Below, piece by piece: positions 32,587-39,024 of a DNA stretch of 39,024 bases. The stretch comes from JAGNZR01 sp051652785. GTDB lineage: Bacteria > Fusobacteriota > Fusobacteriia > Fusobacteriales > Fusobacteriaceae. The number at the start of each line of letters is the position of its first letter. Positions within the stretch are counted from its first letter, which is position 1. A model generated the notes under the pieces. That model had not been told where the DNA came from. It was given only the letters and a program-made list of their open reading frames with translations, and made no database searches. A program made the translations under genes and the position numbers. The stretch covers positions 1-39,024 of the forward strand of contig JBOFUX010000062.1 in assembly GCA_051652785.1 (NCBI GenBank). The letters run 5' to 3'.

Positions 32587-33693
32587 ATGTTGAATGAAAA
32601 AAGAATGATTGAAAACTTTCTTGATATGATAAAAATCCCTTCACCATCTTTAAATGAAAGAAAAATTGCAGATTATTTAAAAAAAATCTTATTAGATATG
32701 GGGTTAGAAGTTGAAGAAGATAATGCAGGAAAAGATCATAATGGAAATACAGGAAATATAATTGCTGTACTTAAATCTCCAGGAAAAAAAAAATTTTTAT
32801 TCAGCTCTCACATGGACACAGTAACTCCATGTGAGAAAATTCTTCCAATTATAGAAAACGGAATCATAAAAACAGATGGAACTTCTGTATTAGGGGGAGA
32901 TGATAAAGCTGGAATAGCAGCTATTATTGAAATGATAAGAATGATACAAGAATCAGAAATTGAGTATCCAGAGATCATAGCAGTTTTTTCAATTGCAGAG
33001 GAAATAGGATTATTAGGAGCACAAAGTTTTGATTTAGATAAGTATAAGCCAGATTTAGCTTTCGTAATAGATTCAGGAGGAGTACCAGGAACGGTTGTAG
33101 TTGAAACTCCTTATGTTGCTAAAGGAAAAATGGAAATAATAGGAAAGGGAGCCCATGCAGGAGTGTCTCCAGAACTAGGAATAAATGCGTTAACAGTTGC
33201 TGCTCACGCTATTACGAAAATAAGAATGGGAAGAATAGATGAAAAAACAACTTCTAATATAGGGATAATTAATGGTGGAAGTGCAGTTAATATTGTTATG
33301 CCAAATCTTTCAATGTCCTATGAGGCTAGAAGTTTTTCAGGAGAAACACTAGATGAATTGTTAGCAGAAACATTTTTAATTTTTGAGGAAACAACAAATA
33401 AATTTGGAGCAGAATTTAAACATAATATAAAAAAAAGCTATAATGGCTATAAATTAGAAGAAAATTCTAAAATATTAAAGTCATTTGAAAAAGCTTGTAA
33501 AAATGTAGGAATAAAATGTAGAAAAATATCTTCTGGTGGTGGATGTGATGCCAATATATATAGTGAACAAAGTATTATATCTGTAAATATAGGGATTGGA
33601 ATGAGTAAAGTTCATACAACAGAAGAATTTATTAAAATTGATGACATAGTAAATTGTACAAAATTAATATATGAAATTGTTAAAGGAATTTAG
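32587..33693 (+). CDS. M20-family peptidase, PepT-like
   Basis: This 368-residue zinc peptidase probably removes the N-terminal residue of tripeptides or cleaves related small peptides. Dizinc-site motifs are SSHMDTVTP with H75 and D77, LGGDDKAG with bridging D105, IAEEIGLLGA with catalytic E138 and ligand E139, AFVIDSGG with an aspartate ligand, and VHTTEEFI near the end with the last histidine. A dimerisation (lid) domain with GAHAGVSPELGINA lies in the middle. It is most like TIGR01883 'PepT-like' proteins. AAGGAGG lies before the ATG. It leads the operon, 3 bases ahead of mreC. True peptidase T substrate use is inferred. Confidence 0.9.
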   Translation: MLNEKRMIENFLDMIKIPSPSLNERKIADYLKKILLDMGLEVEEDNAGKDHNGNTGNIIAVLKSPGKKKFLFSSHMDTVTPCEKILPIIENGIIKTDGTSVLGGDDKAGIAAIIEMIRMIQESEIEYPEIIAVFSIAEEIGLLGAQSFDLDKYKPDLAFVIDSGGVPGTVVVETPYVAKGKMEIIGKGAHAGVSPELGINALTVAAHAITKIRMGRIDEKTTSNIGIINGGSAVNIVMPNLSMSYEARSFSGETLDELLAETFLIFEETTNKFGAEFKHNIKKSYNGYKLEENSKILKSFEKACKNVGIKCRKISSGGGCDANIYSEQSIISVNIGIGMSKVHTTEEFIKIDDIVNCTKLIYEIVKGI

Positions 33694-33696
33694 CCT

Positions 33697-34494
33697 ATGT
33701 CTATAAAAATAAAAAAAGAAAAAAGAAAAAAAATAATAACCATAGTTTTTTTAAGTTTTATTCTAGTTTTTTTTCTAAAAAATAAAATATTTTATTTAAC
33801 AGATTCACTAGGAAAATTATTTTATCCGCTGCAGTCAAGAATTTATATATTAGAAGAAAAAGCATATAAATTATTTTACTCTATTTTAAATTATGAGAAA
33901 GTTTTAATAATTAATGATAATTATAAAAAAGAAAATATGTTAATGAAAGCTGAAATATATAAAAATAAATTTTATAAGGAAGAAAATGAACGATTAAAAA
34001 AATTGTTAGTGATGAAAGAAAATAATCTAGAATTTAAAGTAGCAAGTGTTACATTTAGACATATCTCAGATTTATATAAAAAATTCTATATAGATTTAGG
34101 AAAAGAAGATGGAATAAAAGACGGTATGATAGCCTTAGTTGGCTCTAATTTAGTTGGAAAAATAGAGGAAATCTATTCTAAGTACTCAGTTGTAAAAATG
34201 ATAACTAGTAGTGAAGTAATAGTAAGTGGTCTTTCTAATAGAGAAGTTTTAGGAATTATAACTTCAAATAGTGAAGATGAGACTAAACTTAAATTTTTAT
34301 CCTCGATAAATCAAGATAATGTAGAAATTGGAGATGAAATTTTTACATCTGGAATAAGTGATATTTATGATAAAGGTCTAAGTCTAGGAAAAATTATAAA
34401 AAAAGGTGATGAAGAAGGTGTTTTTATAGTGGAGCCTAATTTAGATTTGTTAAAAATTTCTGAAATATTAATTATGTCAAAAAAGGAGGAGTGA
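33697..34494 (+). CDS. mreC: Rod shape-determining protein MreC
   Basis: This 265-residue bitopic protein links the cytoplasmic MreB scaffold to the periplasmic peptidoglycan machinery. A basic start (KIKKEKRKK) and one membrane helix (about 13-29) lead to a coiled coil (about 60-115) and the MreC beta-barrel domain (VASVTFRHISDLYKKFYIDLGKEDGI; VGSNLVGKIEEIYSKYSVVKMIT). The length is slightly short for the family (270-300). Neither mreB nor mreD lies adjacent, which is unusual because mreBCD is a common cluster; they may be elsewhere or absent. AAAGGA lies 9 bases before the ATG. Confidence 0.9.
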   Translation: MSIKIKKEKRKKIITIVFLSFILVFFLKNKIFYLTDSLGKLFYPLQSRIYILEEKAYKLFYSILNYEKVLIINDNYKKENMLMKAEIYKNKFYKEENERLKKLLVMKENNLEFKVASVTFRHISDLYKKFYIDLGKEDGIKDGMIALVGSNLVGKIEEIYSKYSVVKMITSSEVIVSGLSNREVLGIITSNSEDETKLKFLSSINQDNVEIGDEIFTSGISDIYDKGLSLGKIIKKGDEEGVFIVEPNLDLLKISEILIMSKKEE

Positions 34495-34497
34495 AAT

Positions 34498-35085
34498 ATG
34501 TATGAAAAATTTAAATTATTGTTTATATTTATACTTCTTCAATTAAATTTATTTGCAATAGAGAAAAATATATCAAGTATTAAAAGTTTAAAATTTAATG
34601 TGGAAGAAAATACAAAAATAAATAATAGAAATACAATAGTAGGATATGATGTTTTAGTTAAATTTCCTGATACAATAAAGAGAGAAATGATATTTCCAGA
34701 ATTAAATAAAGGAGAAGTGTATATATATAAAAATAAAAAAAAAATAACTTATATCCCTTTATTTAATGAAAAAATTGAAGAAAATATTAATAATGAAGAA
34801 AATAAAATTTTAGAATTTTTAAATTTTATTATTGATAAAGATAAAATTGATGATAAATTTAAGGAAAATTATTATAAGAATAAAAAAATAGAAGTATTAT
34901 TAAAAACAGGAGAAAAAATAATAACAAAAAATATGGTAGAAGTATCAGGATATTTATTACCTGAAAAATTAGAAATTTGGAATGGTGAAAATAAAATCTC
35001 AACTTTAAAAATGAAAAATATAAAAGTTAATATAAATATATTAGAAAGTGAATTTGAAATAAAAAATGAAAATAATAACTTGTGA
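34498..35085 (+). CDS. Secreted protein, possibly LolA-like lipoprotein carrier
   Basis: This 195-residue protein has a signal peptide (about 1-21, ending NLFA) and so is periplasmic. The mature part begins ISSIKSLKFNVEENTKI and continues with alternating beta strands (YDVLVKFPDTIKREMIF; GEVYIYKNKKKITYIPLF), a layout seen in LolA-type proteins that ferry lipoproteins to the outer membrane. The match is by pattern only and no LolA signature is unambiguous. It starts 3 bases after mreC and overlaps recO by 20 bases. It may equally be a family-specific envelope protein. GGAGG lies before the ATG. Confidence 0.5.
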   Translation: MYEKFKLLFIFILLQLNLFAIEKNISSIKSLKFNVEENTKINNRNTIVGYDVLVKFPDTIKREMIFPELNKGEVYIYKNKKKITYIPLFNEKIEENINNEENKILEFLNFIIDKDKIDDKFKENYYKNKKIEVLLKTGEKIITKNMVEVSGYLLPEKLEIWNGENKISTLKMKNIKVNINILESEFEIKNENNNL

Positions 35086-35722
35086 GGGATTAATAATAAA
35101 TCGTTCTAATTTTGGAGAAGCCGATATATATATAACAGTTTGGAGCGATATTTTAGGAAAAATTACTTTTCCTGTATTAGGAATACGAAAAACTAAAAAA
35201 AGAGAAGCCTCGGCTTTAGATTTTTTAGTTTGTTCTAAACTTACTTTATTGAAAAAAAAAGAAAAATATTCTATATCAGATTTTGAAACTATATATTCCT
35301 TTGAAAATATAAAAAAAAATATAGATAAAATTTCAATTTCTTTATATATTCTATCTATACTTAATAATTTAATTGGAGAAAAAGATGAAAAAAAAGATAT
35401 ATATAAATTAACAATAAAAACATTAAAATATATAGAAAAAGAAATATCATATTCTAAAATGCTATTTTGTTTATCTTTCTATATGTTTAGAATAATAAAA
35501 AAAGAAGGTATATTAGAAAGAGATTTAAAAAAATGGAATTTTAGTAATGATGAAAAAGAGGAAGAAAAAATAATAAATAAAATTATAAATGGTGAAATAA
35601 AAGAGATAATAGAACTTGATTATGAAAATAAAATAATAGAAAAAGTAATAATAAAACTTGAGAGATACTTAAATTATCATGGAGATTTAAATTTAGATTT
35701 AAAAAAATATTTATTGGAGTGA
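35066..35722 (+). CDS. recO: DNA repair protein RecO
   Basis: This 218-residue protein mediates RecA loading and strand annealing in the RecF pathway. The N-terminal OB fold is clear: CEGLIINRSNFGEADIYITVW, ILGKITFPVLGIRKTK and REASALDFLVCSKL. The helical C-terminal part (about 85-218) is divergent and lysine-rich, and it lacks the four-cysteine zinc site found in many RecO proteins. It is shorter than the usual 240-250. The start overlaps the preceding gene by 20 bases, implying coupling. Other RecFOR genes are not in the window. Confidence 0.82.
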   Translation: MKIITCEGLIINRSNFGEADIYITVWSDILGKITFPVLGIRKTKKREASALDFLVCSKLTLLKKKEKYSISDFETIYSFENIKKNIDKISISLYILSILNNLIGEKDEKKDIYKLTIKTLKYIEKEISYSKMLFCLSFYMFRIIKKEGILERDLKKWNFSNDEKEEEKIINKIINGEIKEIIELDYENKIIEKVIIKLERYLNYHGDLNLDLKKYLLE

Positions 35723-35726
35723 TAAA

Positions 35727-36194
35727 GTGGAGATAATAAAAATTATAGATTATATAAATGAAGATTTAATAGATCTAAATCTTAAATCAAAAACAAAAGA
35801 TGAAATATTATTAGAACTTACAAATTTAATAAAAAAATCAAAAAATATTTTGGACGAAAAAGAGATAAATAAGGCACTAATGGAAAGAGAAAAAATAGGA
35901 AGTACAGGGATTGGAAAAGGAGTTGCTATTCCTCATGCAAAAACAGAATCTGCTTTAAAATTAACTATAGCATTTGGAATATCCAATGAAAAAATAGAAT
36001 ATTTTTCACTTGATGGAGAGAGGGTTAATATATTTTTTGTTTTTGCCTCACCTTTAAGTGATTGTCAAATATATTTAAAAGTATTAGCTAGAATTTCTAG
36101 GCTAATTCGAGAAGATGAATTTAGAAAAAAATTATATAAATGTACAACGGGTAAAGAAGTTATTCAATGTATTAGTAAGGAAGAAGGAGTTTAA
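35727..36194 (+). CDS. PTS EIIA component (fructose/Ntr type)
   Basis: This 155-residue cytosolic phosphocarrier has the PTS_EIIA_2 fold: EILLELTNLI (26-35), REKIGSTGIGKGVAIPHAKTE with phosphorylation site H70, and FVFASPLSDCQIYLKVLARISRLI. EIIA of this type either feeds a sugar EIIBC or, as EIIA-Ntr (PtsN), regulates nitrogen, potassium or envelope functions. No EIIB or EIIC gene is adjacent, which favours a regulatory PtsN-like role. Translation starts at GTG 35727 with GGAGTG 5 bases upstream. It lies between recO and nrdR. Confidence 0.88.
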   Translation: MEIIKIIDYINEDLIDLNLKSKTKDEILLELTNLIKKSKNILDEKEINKALMEREKIGSTGIGKGVAIPHAKTESALKLTIAFGISNEKIEYFSLDGERVNIFFVFASPLSDCQIYLKVLARISRLIREDEFRKKLYKCTTGKEVIQCISKEEGV

Positions 36195-36197
36195 ATA

Positions 36198-36662
36198 ATG
36201 AAATGTCCATTTTGTAGTAATTTAGATACAAAGGTTATCGATAGTAGAGCCTTTTTAGAAGGAAATTCTATAAAACGTAGAAGGGAATGTCAATTTTGTG
36301 AAAAAAGATTTACAACTTATGAAAAAATGGAAGAAACACCTATTTATGTAAAAAAAAAATCAGGTGGAAGAGAGCGATTTGATCGTAAAAAAATAATGAG
36401 GGGCTTAACTTTATCCGCGGTAAAAAGAGATGTGTGTCGAGAATCTCTAGAAGGAATGATTTTAGAAATAGAGAAAACAATTCAAAACTCTTTAAATAAT
36501 GAGATTGATAGTAAAGAGTTAGGAGATATAATATTAAAAAAATTAATAGCAATTGATGAAGTGGCATATGTAAGATTTGCTTCAGTTTATAAGGATTTTA
36601 AAGATCTAAAATCATTTTTAGAAGTAATAAAAGATATGCAAAAAAAGAATAAGGAAGGTTAA
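36198..36662 (+). CDS. nrdR: Transcriptional repressor NrdR
   Basis: This 154-residue zinc and ATP/dATP-binding repressor controls ribonucleotide reductase genes by NrdR boxes. The zinc ribbon has C3-x2-C6 and C31-x2-C34 in the expected spacing, with SRAFLEGNSIKRRRECQFC between. The ATP-cone domain follows (about 48-137; VKKKSGGRERFDRKKIMRGL, VAYVRFASVYKDFKDL). The length is standard (about 150). A ribosome binding site AGAAGGAG lies near the EIIA end. nrd genes are not in the window, so the targets lie elsewhere. Confidence 0.96.
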   Translation: MKCPFCSNLDTKVIDSRAFLEGNSIKRRRECQFCEKRFTTYEKMEETPIYVKKKSGGRERFDRKKIMRGLTLSAVKRDVCRESLEGMILEIEKTIQNSLNNEIDSKELGDIILKKLIAIDEVAYVRFASVYKDFKDLKSFLEVIKDMQKKNKEG

Positions 36663-37091
36663 ATGAAAATTTTAGTTATACACGGTGCTAATTTAAATTT
36701 TTTAGGCATAAGAGAGCCAGAAATATACGGGAAAGAAACTCTAGAAAAGATAAATTTAAAAATAAAAGAAAAATGTGAAGAACAAAAATTAGAAGTGGAA
36801 ATATATCAATCAAACTATGAAGGTGACATTATAAATAAAATACAAGAGAATTACCCAAAATCAAATTATTTAATAATAAATCCTGGAGCATACACACACT
36901 ATAGTATTGCTATTAGAGACGCTATATTAAGTACAAAAATAAAATGTGTAGAAGTACATTTGTCAAATATATATGCAAGAGAAGATTTTAGAAAAAAATC
37001 TATAATTTCAGACATAGCCATAGGCGTTATTTCTGGATTAGGAAGTGATGGGTATTTAATGGCTATAGAATATATTGGGAGGATGAAATAA
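36663..37091 (+). CDS. aroQ: Type II 3-dehydroquinate dehydratase
   Basis: This 142-residue dodecameric enzyme dehydrates 3-dehydroquinate to 3-dehydroshikimate in aromatic amino acid synthesis. Visible: IHGANLNFLGIREPEIYG with catalytic Y22, QSNYEGDIINKI (49-60), NPGAYTHYSIAIRDA with N73, and VEVHLSNIYAREDFR with H99 and R110. The length is standard (140-150). The start is directly after the nrdR stop, and the TAA overlaps the fmt ATG by one base (TAATG). Confidence 0.95.
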   Translation: MKILVIHGANLNFLGIREPEIYGKETLEKINLKIKEKCEEQKLEVEIYQSNYEGDIINKIQENYPKSNYLIINPGAYTHYSIAIRDAILSTKIKCVEVHLSNIYAREDFRKKSIISDIAIGVISGLGSDGYLMAIEYIGRMK

Positions 37092-38023
37092 TGAAAATAA
37101 TATTTATGGGAACACCTGAATTTTCAATTCCTTCTTTAGAAAAAATTTATGAAAAATATGGTGTAGAGGCAATATTTACTAAAGTAGATAAGCCAAACAC
37201 AAGAGGAGGAAAAATTAAATTTACTCCTGTTAAAGAGTTTGCAATAAAAAATAATATAAAAATATATCAACCTGATAAATTAAAAAATAAAGAAACAATA
37301 AAGTTAATAAAAGACCTAAAACCAGATTTGATAGTAGTAGTAGCTTATGGGAAAATAATTCCAAATGAAATTATAGAAATTCCTAAATATGGGATTATAA
37401 ATGTTCATTCTTCAATACTGCCAAAATTTAGAGGGGCAGCTCCAATAAATGCAGCTATTGTGGCTGGGGAAAAAGAGACAGGTGTAACAATTATGTATAT
37501 AGGGGAAGAATTAGATACTGGCAATATAATTAAAATAAAAACGACACCTATATATGAAGAGGATAATTTCTTAACGTTACATGATAGATTAAAAATAATT
37601 GGAGGAGAAGCTTTAATGGAAGCTATAGAGGAAATATTTAAAGGAACAGCCTCTAATATAGAGCAAAAACATAGTGAAGCTACTTTTGTTAAACCTTTTA
37701 AAAAGGAAGATTGTAAAATTGACTGGAGTAAATCATCAGAGGAAATATATGATTTTGTTAGAGGAATGACTCCCTTTCCTGGAGTTTTTACATATATAAA
37801 TGAAAAATTACTTAAAATTATTGAAGTAAAAAAAAATTCAGAAATTACTTATAATGGAATGATTGGAGAGGTTGTTGGAAGTTTAAGAAATGAAGGTTTT
37901 GTTATTAAAACTAAAAATAGCTCTGTTATCTTAACAAAGATAAAACCAGAAAATAAGAGGGTTATAAGTGGTGGAGATAGTATAAATAGTAAGTTGTTAA
38001 AAATTGGAGATATTATAAAATAA
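37091..38023 (+). CDS. fmt: Methionyl-tRNA formyltransferase
   Basis: This 310-residue enzyme formylates initiator Met-tRNA with 10-formyl-tetrahydrofolate. The catalytic triad is visible: N104 and H106 in INVHSSILPKFRGAAP, and D142 in GEELDTGNI. The Rossmann start is IFMGTPEFSIPSLE, and the C-terminal OB-like domain begins near 205 (IDWSKSSEEIYDFVRGMTPFPG). The length is standard (310-315). folD, the source of its one-carbon cofactor, lies 25 bases downstream, a functional pairing. def, often next to fmt, is not adjacent. Confidence 0.95.
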   Translation: MKIIFMGTPEFSIPSLEKIYEKYGVEAIFTKVDKPNTRGGKIKFTPVKEFAIKNNIKIYQPDKLKNKETIKLIKDLKPDLIVVVAYGKIIPNEIIEIPKYGIINVHSSILPKFRGAAPINAAIVAGEKETGVTIMYIGEELDTGNIIKIKTTPIYEEDNFLTLHDRLKIIGGEALMEAIEEIFKGTASNIEQKHSEATFVKPFKKEDCKIDWSKSSEEIYDFVRGMTPFPGVFTYINEKLLKIIEVKKNSEITYNGMIGEVVGSLRNEGFVIKTKNSSVILTKIKPENKRVISGGDSINSKLLKIGDIIK

Positions 38024-38048
38024 AAATATAAAAAAGAAAAGGAGTGGT

Positions 38049-38915
38049 ATGAAATTATTAGATGGAAAAAAAATATCTGAAGAAATAAAAAAAGAACTAA
38101 AAAAAGAATTAGAAGAACTGTATATAAAAATAGGAGAAAAGCCTGGATTAGCAGTATTGATAATAGGAGAAGATAAAGCATCTAAAATTTATGTAAAGGG
38201 GAAAATTAAGGCTTGTGAAGAGATAGGAATTAATAGTTTTCATTATGAATTTCCAGAAACTGTAAGTGAAAAAGAGTTAATAGCATCTTTGGATATTCTA
38301 AATAAGAAAAAAGAAATACATGGTATTTTAGTTCAATTGCCTTTACCACAACATATTAATGAGGAAAATATTATAAATAGAATAAATCCTAAAAAAGATA
38401 TAGATTGTTTTACCCCAGAAAATATAGGGAGAGTATTTATAAATGAAAAAAATATAGTGAAGTCATGTACTCCATCAGGAATAATAGAATTACTTCATAG
38501 AAATAAAGTTGCATTTCAGGGTAAAAAAGTGGTAATATTAGGTAGAAGTAATATAGTTGGAAAACCTTTAGCCTTAATGATGATAAATGAAGGGGCTACA
38601 GTGACTGTTTGTAATAGTAAAACAAAAGATTTAGATGATATTACTAAAATGGCTGATATATTGATTGTAGCTATTGGAAAAGATAGGTTTGTGAAAAAAG
38701 AGATGATAAAAAAAGATGTCATAATTGTCGACGTTGGTATTAATAGAGTAGATGGTAGAATTTATGGAGATGTAGATTTTGAAGATGTGTTATCCAAAGT
38801 ATCTTTAATTACTCCTGTTCCAGGAGGAGTAGGTCCTATGACGATTGCAATGTTACTTAAAAATAATGTAGAATTATTTAAAAAAATATATAAGGATGGG
38901 TGCGATGAAAATTAA
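38049..38915 (+). CDS. folD: Bifunctional methylenetetrahydrofolate dehydrogenase/cyclohydrolase
   Basis: This 288-residue enzyme interconverts 5,10-methylene-, methenyl- and 10-formyl-tetrahydrofolate, supplying formyl groups for Fmt and purines. Visible: SKIYVKGKIKACEEIG with Y48 and K52, GILVQLPLPQHI, the KDIDCFTPENIGR block, SCTPSGIIELL, the NADP loop VVILGRSNIVGKPLALMM and ITPVPGGVGPMTIAMLLKN. The length is typical (285-300). The 3' end overlaps the next ATG by 11 bases. Cofactor (NADP or NAD) cannot be fixed from sequence. Confidence 0.96.
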   Translation: MKLLDGKKISEEIKKELKKELEELYIKIGEKPGLAVLIIGEDKASKIYVKGKIKACEEIGINSFHYEFPETVSEKELIASLDILNKKKEIHGILVQLPLPQHINEENIINRINPKKDIDCFTPENIGRVFINEKNIVKSCTPSGIIELLHRNKVAFQGKKVVILGRSNIVGKPLALMMINEGATVTVCNSKTKDLDDITKMADILIVAIGKDRFVKKEMIKKDVIIVDVGINRVDGRIYGDVDFEDVLSKVSLITPVPGGVGPMTIAMLLKNNVELFKKIYKDGCDEN

Positions 38916-39024
38916 TTTAGAGGTTATTAAGGGTTTAGCTAAAAATATAAATGAACATGAGCTGACTGAAGTTTGTCTAGAGTCTAATGATGTAAAAATA
39001 ATAATGAAAAAAGAAAAAAAAAAT
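38905..39024 (+). CDS. Start of a gene resembling biotin carboxyl carrier protein (partial)
   Basis: Forty codons run to the window end. The start MKINLEVIKGLAKNIN then HELTEVCLESNDVKIIMKK resembles the N-terminal region of AccB (helix, then ELTEVEIEEGDVKIRLKR-like strand), the biotin carrier of acetyl-CoA carboxylase. The biotin-attachment domain would lie outside the window, so this rests on a short weak pattern. AAGGATGG lies upstream and the ATG is inside the folD 3' end, consistent with operon continuation. Confidence 0.55.
   Translation, partial: MKINLEVIKGLAKNINEHELTEVCLESNDVKIIMKKEKKN

Overview
The window looks like chromosomal DNA of a fusobacterium (phylum Fusobacteriota, most likely Fusobacterium or a close relative). 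It is very AT-rich by eye, with purine-rich AGGAGG ribosome binding sites and near-consensus sigma-70 promoters. It carries a Gram-negative outer-membrane gene set (tamB, bamA, an OmpH/Skp chaperone gene, lpxD, waaA, a possible lolA) among genes whose relatives are often clostridial (ymdB, a TIGR03936/DUF2344 gene, nrdR, ktrAB). No rRNA, tRNA, CRISPR array or prophage was seen. The species assignment is inferred from family content; no search was run.

Region 1 (1-5138) is accessory. After the tail of an unidentified gene comes a compact four-gene island on the + strand (572-4863): an NgoPII-type restriction endonuclease, its cytosine-5 methyltransferase, a DUF262 (GmrSD N-terminal, ParB-like) protein and a HEPN-domain protein with an intact R-x4-H motif. 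The genes overlap or nearly touch (TAGTG, ATGA, then 1 base), so they are probably one transcript. Both flanks are 350-430 bp of scarred non-coding DNA, and a strong hairpin terminator closes the right side. The DUF262-HEPN pair riding on a type II R-M system is the best candidate for a little-described defence system here.

Region 2 (5239-8691) holds an M42 aminopeptidase with its own promoter, a decayed IS200/IS605 element (TnpA with a broken HUH motif, TnpB with a stop codon and a deletion, both DNA ends still visible) and, on the minus strand, a DEDDh exonuclease. The exonuclease is divergent from the next operon across a 13-bp palindrome.

Region 3 (8787-31391) is dense core genome on the + strand. 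ymdB-prmA-cmk-waaA-trmB-purA-MATE combines RNA and ribosome modification, nucleotide synthesis and Kdo transfer, and ends at a terminator near 16088. A new promoter, with a 9-bp tandem repeat at its probable start site, drives ktrB-ktrA-mnmG-rsmG and then the envelope block tamB-bamA-ompH-lpxD, which makes and inserts outer-membrane components. A TAAA tetranucleotide tract separates this from a DUF2344 gene, serS and a small EcfT-like membrane protein.

Region 4 (31404-39024) has fba as a single-gene unit with its own promoter and terminator. A consensus promoter (TTGACA-17-TATAAT) then starts a long tightly packed operon: pepT-like, mreC, a LolA-like protein, recO, PTS EIIA, nrdR, aroQ, fmt, folD and the start of a biotin-carboxyl-carrier-like gene cut by the window end.
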